Of a stretch of DNA of 64,000 nucleotides, positions 12,286-24,810 are shown in pieces. Numbering within the stretch: the first letter of the stretch is position 1; every line of letters begins with the position of its first letter. The DNA lies in contig NW_026947503.1 of NCBI RefSeq assembly GCF_034190915.1, forward strand, positions 26,370,532 to 26,434,531, written 5' to 3'. Origin of the DNA: Cavia porcellus (taxonomy: Eukaryota; Chordata; Mammalia; Rodentia; Caviidae). Below the pieces are notes generated by a model. That model was not told where the DNA came from. It ran no database searches and worked only from the letters and a program-made list of their open reading frames with translations. Both the position numbers and the translations under genes were made by a program.

Positions 12286-12880
12286 TTATGCATATGTGAC
12301 CATATTTATTTTACTAATAAGTATGCTTTCAAGGTGTACCCATTTACCTATAAAAATGTTCAGTTTATCATTCTTTATGGCTGAATAGTATTCTATCATA
12401 TAGAAATACCACATCTTTTTTATCCATTCCTCAGTCAATGGGCATTTAGGTTGTTTCCAAGATCTGGATATTATAAACTGCTTCTCTAAACATGGGTGAA
12501 CATATATTGCTGTGGTATGATGTTTTTTAAATTCTTTTGGGAAGATATCCAGAAGGGGAATAGCTGGATCAAATGGGACTTCCAATCCTAATTTTTTGAG
12601 GGATCTCCACACTGACTTCCACAGTGGTTGCACCAGTCTGCATTCCCACCAACAGTGAAGAAGGGTTCCTTTTTCCCTACAGCCCTCAAGCATTTGTTAC
12701 TGGTTGATTTCTTGACACTAGCCATTCTTTCTGGGGTGAGGTGGAATCTCAGCGTTGTTTTAATTTGCATCTCTCGAATGGCTAGTGCTATTGAACATTT
12801 TTTTTCACATATTTATTTGCTGTTTGTACTTCTTCATCTGAGAAGTGTGTGTTCATTAAAACTCACATTTTAACTCAACT
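12286..12880 (-). pseudogene. L1 ORF2 C-terminal fragment
   Basis: A 135-codon minus-strand frame carries the L1 ORF2p C-terminal motifs [28 protein letters not shown] and EEWIKKMWYFYMIEYYSAIK, ending at 12286. Upstream (12694-12880) the complement of ORF2 sequence continues in broken frames. Only the last part of ORF2 is present, without endonuclease or reverse-transcriptase core. Confidence 0.88.
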
Positions 12881-13114
12881 ATTTCATGGTAAAATAGTCC
12901 TATTACTCACAACTGAGAATCAATGTAATTCCAGTTGGTTACAATTTTGACACACCTGCTATAAATCCAAAGCAATGCTGCAGATGAACCAAAGCCCTCT
13001 TCCATTCCACCCCGTTTCCTTACAGGTCTAACACAGACGCCTCCCCACACACGCACATGCATGCAGTCAACCTCTGTCACAAGAGGGACACCAGAACACA
13101 CAGAGCTGGATCTT

Positions 13115-13315
13115 GGTGACAAGGCCCAAGATTCAATAGCAGTTTTGCTATTTTTTGTTTGTTTGTTTGTTATTAGCTATGTGATCTTGGTCATTTATCC
13201 ATGTGAACAGCAATTTTTCATCTGTAAGAGGAAGGTAATAATTCATGTCCTTTCGGATTAAGAATTAAGCAGAGCAATGAATGTACCTAGTATAATGTCT
13301 AAACAAATATTAAGA
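13115..13315 (+). repeat. MIR-like fragment
   Basis: TAGCTATGTGATCTTGGTCA, TTTTTCATCTGTAAGAGGAA and GTAATAATTCATG follow the MIR consensus order. A (TTTG)n run interrupts it. Confidence 0.7.
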
Positions 13316-13464
13316 AATATCTCTTCCTGCCAGCTTTCCTCCTTTTAAAAGGGAGAACTTTGAGCTGGTTGAAATAAGAAATGAAAGACAAGAAAATAAT
13401 TCATGCAAACATAGACCTTCCTATGATAAACAGGGAATGAGATGACCCAAAAAACCCCAGAAGG

Positions 13465-13620
13465 AGAATGGTTAGCAGAGTGAGCACTTACTGTGCTTTT
13501 AACTATGTGCAACATGTTCCAACGGACTGGGTACGACTATGCTCCCATTTTGCAGATGAAGAAATCAGAGCATAAGAGGATGTCAGTAACATGGGCAAAA
13601 GAGCCACATTTGAACCTCAG
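13465..13620 (+). repeat. MIR
   Basis: GAGCACTTACTGTGCTTTTA, CCCATTTTGCAGATGAAGAA and the following GCATAAGAGGATGTCAGTAA give a good MIR layout. Confidence 0.75.
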
Positions 13621-13779
13621 CAGCGTCATCTCCTGGGAAGAAGACTCTTGAGCAGATCTGTTACAAAGAGGTACACTGGGAAGAGTTCCTAGGAGCAAGA
13701 GCAAAAGGGGCGGAGGGGGACGTTGGGCTGTGAGGCAGCTGCACCAGTGTTCTCACGGAACCCAGGGAGCTAAGAACTG

Positions 13780-15790
13780 GAATGGCCTTTGGAGATGTCC
13801 CCAACTGTGCCAAAAAAGAGTGGAGCCTGCATCCTCGGGGCCAGTTATTGGGCACAGCTACCACTAGGAAGGAGGCTGTGGCCTGGAGTAGCAAGTGGCT
13901 GTGTCCAGCTGCAGGCAGTTCCTCTCCTAGAGCCCACAGCATCTGCTCATCACAGCACCGTGCGAGTCGGTGGATGCTTCACATAAACTATGGAGAGGCT
14001 ACTCCAGGAATCTGGGGGTTGCCTGCAAATATCAGCGTGGCAACCACTTCCTTTTCCACTGCAGTTGCTCTTGGAGCCACCATGATATACATGCCCTTCC
14101 TCCGTCCCCTTGCACAGACTCTTGCTAACTTCATGTACAGCATCAAACAGGCTAACCAAGAGCCTCAGCCCCCAGAGGCCCGCATTCTTAGCAACTGTGT
14201 CCTCCAGGTCCACAAACCATGTTGAGGATTTTGTTTTTTTACTGGGACGACTGCCTTCAGCCTCTTGTATCTGTGTTTTCTTTCTTTCGGGTGTGTAGAT
14301 GAACAATACCTTTGCTGACTGCTCCCCCACCATGTTTTATTAATCATCTCCAAAGATCTCTGCAGGTCAGGCCCTCTGGCTACCACTCCAATCTTGCTAC
14401 TCAATATGATAATTACACCCACTGGGTCTCTGTTATTGCAGGACCTTCTCATCCTCCTTATTACCAGAGGTCTCCGTTCTCAAATGACATCGTTTCAGCC
14501 CTAAGTCTACAGTGCTGCCACTGCCCTTCTAACAGAACACCCCAGCCTCTTCTGCAGGGTGGAGGTATGTATCTGGTGGAGTCCCCTACCTTACCTAGTA
14601 TCTACTTCAGAATCTCACCACTGGGTTCGGTCCTTTCTGTCACAGTCTGCATGGCACTTCTGGCATTTCTTCTTGGCTGGGTCTCAGCCATTGTTTTCTC
14701 CAAGTTGAGTAGCTTATTAGCAGCAGGTCGGCACCCTGTCCTGAGCCCTGGCCAGTGTGTTAAATTCCGTTAGTAACTCTCCTTTGGCTTTGTGTGTGTC
14801 TCCCAGCACCTTCAGAGTCCAGTCCCATAATTCTGGTGCCTACAGAACCATACTGGCAAGGTCCTATAGCTTCTTTAGGATATGGTTCTTATCCTCTTTT
14901 AACAGGTCTAGCAATCTGGAAGCCAGGTTGCATATACTGTGACTTAAGTCAACTGGTTTGGTGAATGATAGAGGAAATGAGAGCTATGCTTTGTCTTGCA
15001 ACAGAAGAAACCTTTGCATTGTGCTCAGAGAAAGCACCAGTTTTAACAGGGAGGAGCATGCCACTCAGAATCAAGGGAGGATTCACTGGAATCTGGGGAT
15101 TCAAGATTGTTCCAGTGTGTCAGCCCAGTCAGCCTTTTCCATCTCAGTTAGGGCCATGACCTGGGACAGCAGACTTTCCAACATCGTCCCCCCTCCTCTG
15201 GAGCTCCATTTCTCATTGTGCGTTCTAGGCCCAGGCCTTAGTGTATTTCTGGCTATAGATGAGCTCTCCTGAGACACTGCCAAGAAGTCTCTCTGGCTTT
15301 CAGATTTAGCCTTTAAGTGGTGATTAATAACCCTTAGCCTTTCATCGTCTTTTTCCAGAGCACAGAGAATTGTCATCTACAACCATTGTTCTTAGAATTC
15401 CTGCTCTCCTTTACTTCCCAGACCCTTGGCACACTCTTTTACATTCCATGTCACCACTGATAAAAGTCTAAACAGTAGCACAGCTTCAGCCTGCTGCAGA
15501 CTATCCACGATCACTTCCTGTTCATGATGGGATCCCCCTTGCTATGGACCAGTGAGTGATCCAGCTCTCAAACCCTGTTTCTCTGGATCACTCCTGGTGC
15601 CAGCTATCATAGATTGGACTCTCTGGGATGCAGGCTGTGTGAGAGAGATCCATTTGCCAGAGATTTTTTAAAAAGAGAAAGTTGAACATGAAACTAAGAG
15701 AGAAATCTTTTATGAGGATCTTTGCCTCTTGTATCTCCAGTATCCTTTGATGAAGGAGCCTGGCTGTCTGTAACTGCAGCATTGCTGTTG
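13780..15790. other. Unexplained block with several overlapping medium ORFs
   Basis: This stretch lacks recognisable SINE, LINE or LTR motifs. It carries several open frames on both strands, including a plus-strand 147-codon frame at 13782 and minus-strand frames at 15101-15376 and 13950-14452. The minus-strand frames have a plausible helical, charged composition (for example EKDDERLRVINHHLKAK) but are broken by stops and frameshifts. A decayed processed pseudogene on the minus strand is possible. I see no poly(A) tail or flanking duplication and cannot name a parent gene. Confidence 0.25.
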
Positions 15791-15884
15791 GTAATGTCTA
15801 CTGATGCCCTTTAGGTTGTAGGTCTGAACTACCTTACATACCACTTAGTACCACTCAGATCACATGAAGGCTTGGGCGTCTATA

Positions 15885-16035
15885 AACCCTCCTTTATACT
15901 TCCTCCATCCTAATTAATTTCTATTTATTCTTCAAAGCCCAGCTCAAATGACTCGTCTCTGCAAAGCCTGATATCGCCCCACCAGAACTGATATCCTTTT
16001 CCTTCATCACTCCTCACCCATCTGCTATAGTACTT
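15885..16035 (+). repeat. L2-like fragment
   Basis: TATTCTTCAAAGCCCAGCTC and AAATGACTCGTCTCTGCAAA, then GCCTGATATCGCCCC, follow the L2 3' region consensus. Confidence 0.65.
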
Positions 16036-16091
16036 CTTCAACAGTACTAAGCTCCTCTGCAAGAGGAAAACAGAATACAGAACACATGCTT

Positions 16092-16143
16092 ACTGCTTCT
16101 TGGCCTTTTGGCAAAGATCAAGTGCAGAATATATGTTTGTTCT
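16092..16143 (+). pseudogene. U2 snRNA 5' fragment (retropseudogene)
   Basis: CTGCTTCTTGGCCTTTTGGC followed by AAAGATCAAGTGCAGAATAT closely matches the first ~45 nt of spliceosomal U2 snRNA, with several substitutions. The rest of U2, including the Sm site and 3' stem-loops, is absent, so this is a truncated copy and not a functional gene. Confidence 0.8.
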
Positions 16144-17029
16144 ACACTATGATTCATTCAATGTGTGGTGATTGCATAGAAATGACCTCTCATTGCCATA
16201 TCTTTAAATTATTTGTACACTTTTACTAAATCAAAACATTACTGAGTGGGCCAAGCTTTATAGAATACATTTCACTTCTGGGTAAAATGCAGTGCTGTCA
16301 TTTTGACCCTAGTCAAAACAAGATATTGGCAACAAAATCTTCGTATTTTGTTTGCTTTCATGAGTCTGTGGAACCCATTCTACAGTACTTTTTCCAGGGT
16401 CCAATTCAATCTTTTACAAAGATACTCATTAAGTAGTTCAATGTTATCACAGATGTGAATGTGAACCCTGAATTTAGTATGGTCATCTATTCCCTTTTTG
16501 AGGAACCAGCCCTAATGAAGCAGTTCCATCCATTGGCATGTTTTGATGTCTCTTCATGAGAAACAAGATGGGAGCACTCAGGAATTTGGTAAAGAAGCTG
16601 GTAAATACAAGCAGACTATTTGTTAGATAAATGTCCAGATTGTCATTTAGTTTAGAGATGAAAACAAAAAACACAACAAAAATATTTTCCAAGAGCATGG
16701 GAAATTTTATCCATGCTCAACAAGAAATCCAAATGTCTGCTAAAACATTAGCTTATATTTATTATTTATTAACTTCTGTTGCTCTTCCAAGCATGTTACA
16801 GGTACAATTCCATGGATTTAACAAATAGGGTATATTATTTACTTGATACCTGCTGTATTTCAGGCATGATATATTCCTGGTCTTCTCTGGGAAACCTCAG
16901 AATACGGAGGCTGCATCTTCCTTTTGAAAACAAATAGACCTACCTGTCTTCCTCAGAACAGAATGGAATTTATTAATGAGAAAGAGAGTGCAGAAGTTTG
17001 AGTTGTATTTTCACCATCATTTCAATGAC

Positions 17030-17083
17030 TTTTTTGTGGTGCTGGGCATTAAATCGAGGCTTTACATTGAACTGTGCTCCTCT
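17030..17083 (-). mobile_element. ID-type SINE 3' fragment
   Basis: TTTTTGTGGTGCTGGGCATT and AATCGAGGCTTTAC on the plus strand are the complement of an ID B-box and tail, without the 5' half. Confidence 0.45.
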
Positions 17084-17174
17084 CATATTATTATTATATG
17101 TTGTTTTATGTTATTATTTTAAGTTATTTTACTTTGAAACAGAATCTCAAAACAATGTTGATGTTATTATACTT

Positions 17175-17242
17175 TGAAACAGAGTCTCAGCAGGTCATTA
17201 AGTTGCCCAGGCTGGGCTCAAACTTGTGATGTTCCTGCCTCA
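17175..17242 (-). mobile_element. B1-like SINE fragment
   Basis: GAAACAGAGTCTCAGCAGGT and GCCCAGGCTGGGCTCAAACT on the plus strand are the complement of the right part of a B1-like SINE. Confidence 0.7.
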
Positions 17243-17636
17243 TTAGTAACCATTTTTCGCAATCCTGATGAGGCACATCATGGAGGATTACTTTATACTA
17301 AGGATTTCTTTGTCTTTTTGAATTCATTGGGAAGGTGTGGGCACCATTTGGCTTCTTTGTTTTCTAATCTGCAAGAAAGAAAAGAATCTATATCCATTTG
17401 ATAGAGGTATTTGTCCACAGAATAAATGGATCCAGTCTTGCTCGCAGGAATGGAGTGAGTAGCTTACGTTTTTCCTAGAGGCACATAAGCTTCTCACTTG
17501 AAGAGTCCTAATTAGGAGACCTTTATAAGTAATTTACTTAAAGGGATTTGGGAAGCTAGAAATAATTTAAACTCTAACAGTACATGAACTCTTTTTTCAT
17601 GCAAATCATTGGAACAAATGTGGGAGGGTCTAAGAT

Positions 17637-17905
17637 TTATAATGTCACCATGGCAGGATCAATATGCTCTGCAAAACCAAATCTTGAGATGTTATTACAA
17701 AATGGTACAACTGCTCAAAGCCCAATGCATGTCCAAAAACATGCACAGAAGCAAGAAGTCTGAACACCTTGTTGGCATGCAATATTCATCAGGCTGCCTC
17801 CACAAAATGTAAGGTATGATTAAAGAGACACCATTGTGAGCTCAGTTCATTTAAATGACAATGGCAAGCACAAACCTTTCTGCAGTCTTTTTTTTTTAGT
17901 TTGTA
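17637..17905 (+). repeat. Diverged direct duplication, copy 1
   Basis: It matches 18822-19105 in order. TGCAAAACCAAATCTTGAGA and, further on, GTGAGCTCAGTTCATTTAAA occur in both copies, separated by similar but diverged sequence. Offset is about 1.19 kb. It may be an unrecognised repeat or an old local duplication. Confidence 0.7.
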
Positions 17906-18821
17906 AACAGCAAAAAAGAACTGGAACATCTAATTTCTGAAACTCTTCTGGCTTTTCTTTTTGACCTTTGGTATTTGTATGTATTGACGATCTCTAAACC
18001 ATTGCACAAAAACACCTTGAAGTGTCAAGCTTTAAAAATGAGTCTTCTTTTCTCTTTCTCCTGTGCAGCGTGGATTATCTTGGCCTTGTCAAAATACATT
18101 CTCTAGTTAGAAGGTGGAAATATTTCCCTCTTGGCTCCCAAGTATTGATTTTCTTCAACACTCAGCTCTGTCCGTCAGGCGAAGGGGTGAAAGGTGAAAG
18201 TTCACCCAGCACTGCTTGGATTTACCTTCCTATTAATGTCATGCCCTTTCCACATTTGATCAGTTTATGTGATCACCAATCATACAGAACTGTTACTGCT
18301 CTTATTTTCCTATAAGGATACACTTGAGTCATCAGGGAGCATTAATACAACTCCAGGGCCAACACTGGGCATGTGATAGGGCCAGAGATGCTGCAGTCAA
18401 TGCTGCACGTTTATCTAATTCTTAGAGAAGATTATATTGTTACATGATGATTGACTCAATTCAAGCTGTCTGTGTTCTTATCTGAAAGCATTCAAAGAAA
18501 AGTACATTTGCTACTTACACTTGGCTCTGAGCAACAGGACCTATTTTGTTTGTTATTCTTGCTTTTGCTGCAAGCCAATTATACACTCTACCTCAGGGAT
18601 TCAAATTCAGCTCCAAACTGAATATTAAATGAAATGAATTTAATGATCTCATCTTGGCTCCCAAGAGGCAGCCAACCCATGTCATCGGGTCTGACAAGAT
18701 ATAATTTGGGACAATCAACAGTCTATTTAGGGTAGAGATAAAGGAACATGCATGTCATGCCCTTGCCCGAGCTGAAGAGGGTGCTGTGGAGTTTCTCTAC
18801 CTGGTCTGCTTCTGAGATGTA

Positions 18822-19105
18822 TAATGCCACCAAGGCAGGATCCAGAGGCACTGCAAAACCAAATCTTGAGATGTTAGCACAAAAGGATACAACTGCTCAA
18901 AATGGAATTCATAGCCCCAAAGAGGCAAGAAGCTTGAACGTTCTATCACATGCTAAGAAGCATGCAATATTCAAGCTGTCTCTATATAATGTAAGGTATT
19001 ATTATTATAGAGAGATAATAACCTGGAAACACAGTGTTGTGAGCTCAGTTCATTTAAATGACATTGGCAAGTACAAACCTTCTGTAGTATTTTCTTTTTT
19101 AAGGA
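18822..19105 (+). repeat. Diverged direct duplication, copy 2
   Basis: This is the partner of 17637-17905, with similar order and spacing of matched blocks and roughly 80% identity in the best part. Confidence 0.7.
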
Positions 19106-19282
19106 ATGATTGAGATTTCCTTTCTCTGCTCTATTGTCCTTTGAGAAGAACAAGTTCATATTTCCTGAGGTTAATGCTTCTTCAGTGAAATGAATAACCA
19201 GAAACAGAATTGGGATATGGATTTCAACTGAGAATGTTAAAGAAGAGTGAACACTAGAAAAAGCAATGATAGGTGAAAAACA

Positions 19283-21766
19283 ATCTTCAGTACAACTCAG
19301 TTTTATTTAACACACCTATATACACAGGGACATTTAATACATATAGAATCTGTTAAGTGGAATCATCCAGAAATGTCTAGGGAGGCAGACACTTTAATTC
19401 ACTCACTGTTTCCAGGGAGTTCAATCAGTACAACATTTTCATACAAGTGTCACGTCATGTCATCTTTTGCTTGTAAATTACCAATGAAGCCACATACATC
19501 TTTACATTTACGAGGACAGGTCCAAATGCAATGCCAATGAAACCAATAAAACACCAAGTGCGTACACTGATGACAATACAAAGTTTACCTTGCTGAACAA
19601 CCCAAGCTGGGGTAAAGTTTAGGACCGTGGGTGTCAAAATAGCCAAGGACAGCATTATATTAACAAGAATATAAGTATCTGTGTAGCAGTTAGAGATGCT
19701 ACCTCGCCATCCACTGGCATCCCCTGCAGAGCTAACAGTCTTTGTGCTCTACAGGTTCAGCAGTGCGCCCATCTGCACATGGGATGTGGACGGGCAGGGG
19801 AGGCCCTCAGCTAGAGGCTCTGATCTTCAGGCCCGCCTAGCTCTGTCTCAGTCCTCCTGGTCGCTCCACCTGTGCATTTGCAGTGGCCTGCCTAGTGGTC
19901 CCATGCCTTTTCCCTGATGCATAGAGAGTTTTGTTGCCTATAATAACTTAATTTCCATTTCAGTTCATACAGTAAGCATGTGATGGGTATGGAGCAGACT
20001 CGGGAGCCCACTGGAAAAACAAAGTGCACCTTACCGTTTTCTGTCTACACAGAACACACAGCATGTTCACCAAACAAAGTCTACACTGTCTGTTTCTTGG
20101 TTTCTTTCTTGTAACCTATGTAGTCTTTATAAATATGATGTACATGCATGGGGCACAAATTTACTTTTGAGAAAACACCCAAAGTATAAAATCAAGGAAG
20201 AGTACAAGTTAGCCACAAATGGAAATAACATTTTATATCAATATGAAAGAGATGTTCTAGTGGTCTTAATTTCTTAATGTGTTCTTTAATAGCCTGCTGC
20301 AATAAAGTAACAGATATATTTGTTCCTGGACCTTCAGCCTACCTTTTTGGGTAGTATATAAGCTCTGACAATCTCTGCCTTTTAGATTAAATGCTCCTAT
20401 TATTATTATTTTGGCTTCTCTATGAACTTTACATATTTTCTATGAATTTAATAAATCATGTTCTTTTCTTGCACTTAACACACCATTTCCCCAACTAACT
20501 GACTAACCAACAAACAAAAAAGCCCCATTATACATAGACCACAGTCTGTGAAATTCAGACACAATATTTTTGGTGGATTTTTTTCCATTCCTATAAACAG
20601 GAGCCGTCTACCTTGACCTAGGGAAAAGGTGATCCCGTTGAAGTTTACTCTGAAGCATGATGGGCACTTGCACTGCAATGTCTGCTCCAAGTGACTGAGA
20701 GCCTCACATTTCAATATATGCTCTTAAATGTTCGTGCCACTGCTAATAATTTTGTAGGATTCTTCTTTAAAAAAATGCCTTCTTACTTTTCTTTTAAGCT
20801 CACCTGCAGTTGGAAGGCTGACTTAGAGTTATCATGTGACAGCTGACGTGAGGAAACTGCCAGTTGTACAGTGACCAGCACTATGCTATTTCCTGAACAA
20901 AAGGATCTGCAGCAATGCATGGGAATCTTCACTTTAGGGCTATGCTATGCTTTCAAACTTGGTTCTTCATCACAAAAGTCGCTTAAAAGATTAATTATAG
21001 TGACTGGAAAATTATGCTAGCTAGATCATAAGTAGTGATGATTTTAAATTACTAAATACACTACCATTTAAGCAAGAAATGAGCATTTTAGAAGGCTAAA
21101 TGTCTAGTAAATTATACTTTCTGCAAGGAAAACATTTCATACATATGTATATATCTTTTCCTCAATAACCTCAAATCACTTAGGTGCCACTAAAGAAAGT
21201 CGTGGCTAAAACCTAAGAAATGGGATAGAGTAATTTCCGAGCAATCACCAGAAGGAAAAAAAAACTCATGTAAACACAGAATCTTTTTGGTAAACAACAG
21301 CGTGTTGAGGGAACCCGAAGGGAGTAATTTCACTAATGAAGACTGCCACATCACTGCAACCCAGTGCCAGCACAGCCAGATTCAAACAGCACTGCAGAGC
21401 TGGGTTGTGAGGGCTGGAAATGCTGACGGGGTGGGAGTGCAATCACAGTGGTTATTGATTTTCAGGTTTCTGTTGTACCAAGCAACAAGAGCGTTCCCAG
21501 GAACCATCGGCTTCCCCTCCCATCCCTGGCGGGGAAAAACTACCTAGTGACAGAATGGCCACATCCTGTCGAGCAGTGAATGCATGCCTCTGAATCGGCC
21601 TGTGCAGGAGTCCGCCCCAAGAAACATGCACAAGTGACACAGACCTGACCACACCCCTGGTGACACTGAGATGGGCAGGCACCGAGGAGTGATCCAGTGT
21701 AAGACAGAGGAATCTTGACCTACAGTTTATAGAGCTAAGACGCGGTTAGGGTGACAGAAAACAGTA
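19283..21766 (-). other. WDR7: WDR7 3' untranslated region (inferred extent)
   Basis: Downstream of the WDR7 stop codon the minus strand continues for about 2.5 kb with no recognisable interspersed repeat, unlike the flanking DNA. It ends near an AATAAA signal (minus strand, 19302-19307). The lack of repeats and the U-rich composition suit a conserved neuronal 3' UTR. The exact cleavage site and the use of earlier ATTAAA-type signals (complements at about 20285 and 20446) cannot be decided from sequence alone. Confidence 0.6.
19302..19307 (-). promoter_or_regulatory. Candidate WDR7 poly(A) signal AATAAA
   Basis: TTTATT on the plus strand reads AATAAA on the minus strand, about 2.46 kb after the WDR7 stop. 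It is the first canonical hexamer I see downstream of the stop. Cleavage would be expected 10-25 nt further, near 19280-19290. Confidence 0.5.
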
Positions 21767-22006
<240 letters not shown>

Positions 22007-24479
22007 TCACAAAGTGCTTCCTTCTCTTCTCGTTCCATAATGGCTGCTCATATTCACATAAAACTTATTCTAAATCTCCACAGGGCTCCTTCTGGTGGAT
22101 CTGAAATTGTTCGATGCTGTTAATGTAAATGCACAAATCTAGAGAAATTTAACTTTGTTGGTGGAAGCGGACAGCAGGCGAGTTCACTGATCCTTAGGAA
22201 GGAACTCAATCATATCTGTTAATAAAATGGTTCCACTAGGCAATATTTAGAAATTGGGGGTATTTAAAACCGCATCCCTTTCTTCATTCTTGGACAGTAA
22301 TGCTAAGGGCATCCCTGAAGGATGGATGAGTCAATAAAGACAAGTTTCAGGGTTTATAATTAGTTTAAGAAAATGAAGAGAAGTTGAACTATAAAAAAGA
22401 GTGATACTCTACCAATCAGAGCTCAAAACTCAACAACTCGGCCCCACCGGCAACCTGCTTCTTAAAAACAGGCTCTGGAAAGCTCTTGCTTATTTTGAAG
22501 GGAAAAAACAAGTCAATATCATCTCATTGCTTGCTGTCCTGCTAAGAGAGTATATTCTCCTCAGTTTTGTCAACAGTATCTTTTTATCAGTTGCTGATTT
22601 CTGCTTTTTGGAAGTTTTTCTGGATTTGAATTAAATTTAAAAATTCTTAATTCATGCACATAACTGAACAATAATATGGAAACTATGACTCATGAATAAC
22701 TATGCATTCAGGTCAAACTGCTAAATGTTGAACTGCAGTTATCTAAGGGAACTGTTTCCAGAGCAACGGAGTCTGAAGTTTCTTTAGATTCCAAGTATTA
22801 ACTTAAAATGTTTTCACCGTGCATTATTTGTGCTATCATAGGCCACATAAAAAGCATACTGAAAAGCAGGGAAGAGGTCTTGGAAATAACTTTATTTTTC
22901 CTCTGTACTAATTCTGTTTCTAATTTTCACCACTGAAACCGCTATCTACATGCATAAGATGCTGAGAATTTGGGCAAAGCATGCAGATTATGATCCAACA
23001 TATACAAATGGTTGAAACACAAAACCCCAGCAAATCCTAGGACATTTAAGATGTGTTACTGCTGATATCATGCTCTGCATGTGGATCAGTGCAAACTACA
23101 ATCCATTTCTTTTCCAGCCCTTCTCAGCAGCAGGATGGTGTCAGAGGGCGTAAATCATGGCATCTCTAGCAGAGTGTGTGCAGGCTCCACTGACATTTTC
23201 ACAATTTAAATCATCTTGAGTAATAACCCTTTTAAGATGACTAATGTTACTGATTTTCCTGCATTAATAATGGTGCCGAACACAACACAGAGGTGAAAAA
23301 AATCACTAGTGTACGAGGTCACATTTTAAAACCAAATATATGATTATTGTTAACTCTTTCTGTTAAAGTTTAGTTTGCACTTGAAGCCAGGCCCTACCTC
23401 ACCTTCACCCTTCCAAAGACCCTTTTTGTTATGTCTTTTCTTCTCCCCCTCAAAAAAGTCCACAAAAGGCAAAAATTAAAGCTTTACTGCTTTCTCAAAG
23501 TTCCCAACTAAAATAAATACAAATAATGGTGAGTTTAATTTGATAGTTCTCACCTAACAGTATATAATTCACTCCTCTTACAGAATAGACCCAAATGATC
23601 TAGAAAATTGCCAGGTGAAATTAACAGGCACCAACAGGCATACATACTGTGCTTTTAAAAAACATCTAATTTCTCAGTTGATAAATACTTGCCAAGTGTT
23701 TTTATTTTTTATAGATTTTCTATGAAAATATGTATAAAGCTTGATTTCTGCTGGTGGTTCAAAATGCAAAGGGCATATAACACACTTGGACATTTTCCCA
23801 TTTTTACTTCTTTCCTTGAAATTTAGTCATGTACAAGAAATGAGATATAAAAGGGGAGAGGAGGAGAGTATCTTGTGGGAATCTACATAGATGGGAAGAT
23901 TTTCAGAAAGGTCATCATTATATCCAGGTTCCCCCTTTCAGCCTGAGTCATTCTCACTTCGGTTCAGTTCCTTCTAAAGTCAAACATCCTTCCTGACTCA
24001 GTACAGGGCTATGTACAGTTCTGTAAGGTACGTAAGTGCTATAGTTGTTCACAGTTGGAACAACTAAGACCCTTGTGCTCATTAAATTTCACTGCTTCTC
24101 AGACCATTCTTTCTCTATGACCTCCTGAAAAGAAGAAAGGATCTGAGTTAGTAAAGCTAACTTAACTTTTCCATCAGTTCAGCTAAACAATTCTCATTGA
24201 CTGAAACAATGAACAGTTTTGTTATTCAACACTAATTTTTTCTTCACTGGCAACTGGCTATAAACTATGCTAAAGTAATGGCAACTTAAACCTTGAATCA
24301 GTAAAATCCACATGGAATTGTAATATTTGGTAATATTACGTTTTTCCTGATCACAAAGATAACAAATTATAGTATGCAAGATTCAAATACTATAAGTATA
24401 AACCCCATTCTCCTGTATGTAAGATTCAAATACTATACGTGCCCCCCTCCCCAATTCTCCTGAAATCTCTGACATTCAC

Positions 24480-24810
24480 TATGAGCATTTTGGTAAGCAA
24501 CATACCAAAAAATGGATACATATATGACAGACTCATTAAAAGGTAGTTTCACATAAGCCAGACACACAAAGACAATTACCACATTATTTTCTCTCATACA
24601 TGGAAACTAATTTTTAAAAAAGGTGGTATGAAAGTAGAAGAGGGACTCTTAAGGACTAGGAATGAGCTGGGAGGGAATTTAATATGAGGAGGTAGGGAAT
24701 GGTAGGAGAAGGCAGTATAGACATGATCAAAGCACAAAGGATGTATGTAGACAAACGCAGAGTGAAACCCGTGAATTTGTACAGTTATTATGCACTAATA
24801 TTAATAAAGC
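24480..24810 (+). repeat. L1 3' end fragment
   Basis: CATAAGCCAGACACACAAAG, CATTATTTTCTCTCATACAT and GAGGGACTCTTAAGGACTAG, ending AATATTAATAAAG, match the post-ORF2 end of an L1. Confidence 0.75.

Larger units (their letters stand above)
16144..19282. other. Intergenic downstream of WDR7
   Basis: It contains SINE fragments at 17030 and 17175 and the diverged duplication pair at 17637/18822. No supportable gene is present. Confidence 0.55.

Noticed and set aside
11855..12880. Twin-primed (5'-inverted) single L1 insertion
   Set aside because: The two opposite-strand L1 parts are in the wrong order for twin priming: the 3' part would need to lie at the outer, poly(A) end. They are more likely two separate fragments.
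13782..14225. 147-codon plus-strand ORF
   Set aside because: It overlaps opposite-strand frames of equal quality and has no recognisable domain.
19455..19655. Hydrophobic minus-strand ORF resembling a membrane protein
   Set aside because: It lies within the inferred WDR7 3' UTR, and U-rich sequence naturally translates to hydrophobic residues.
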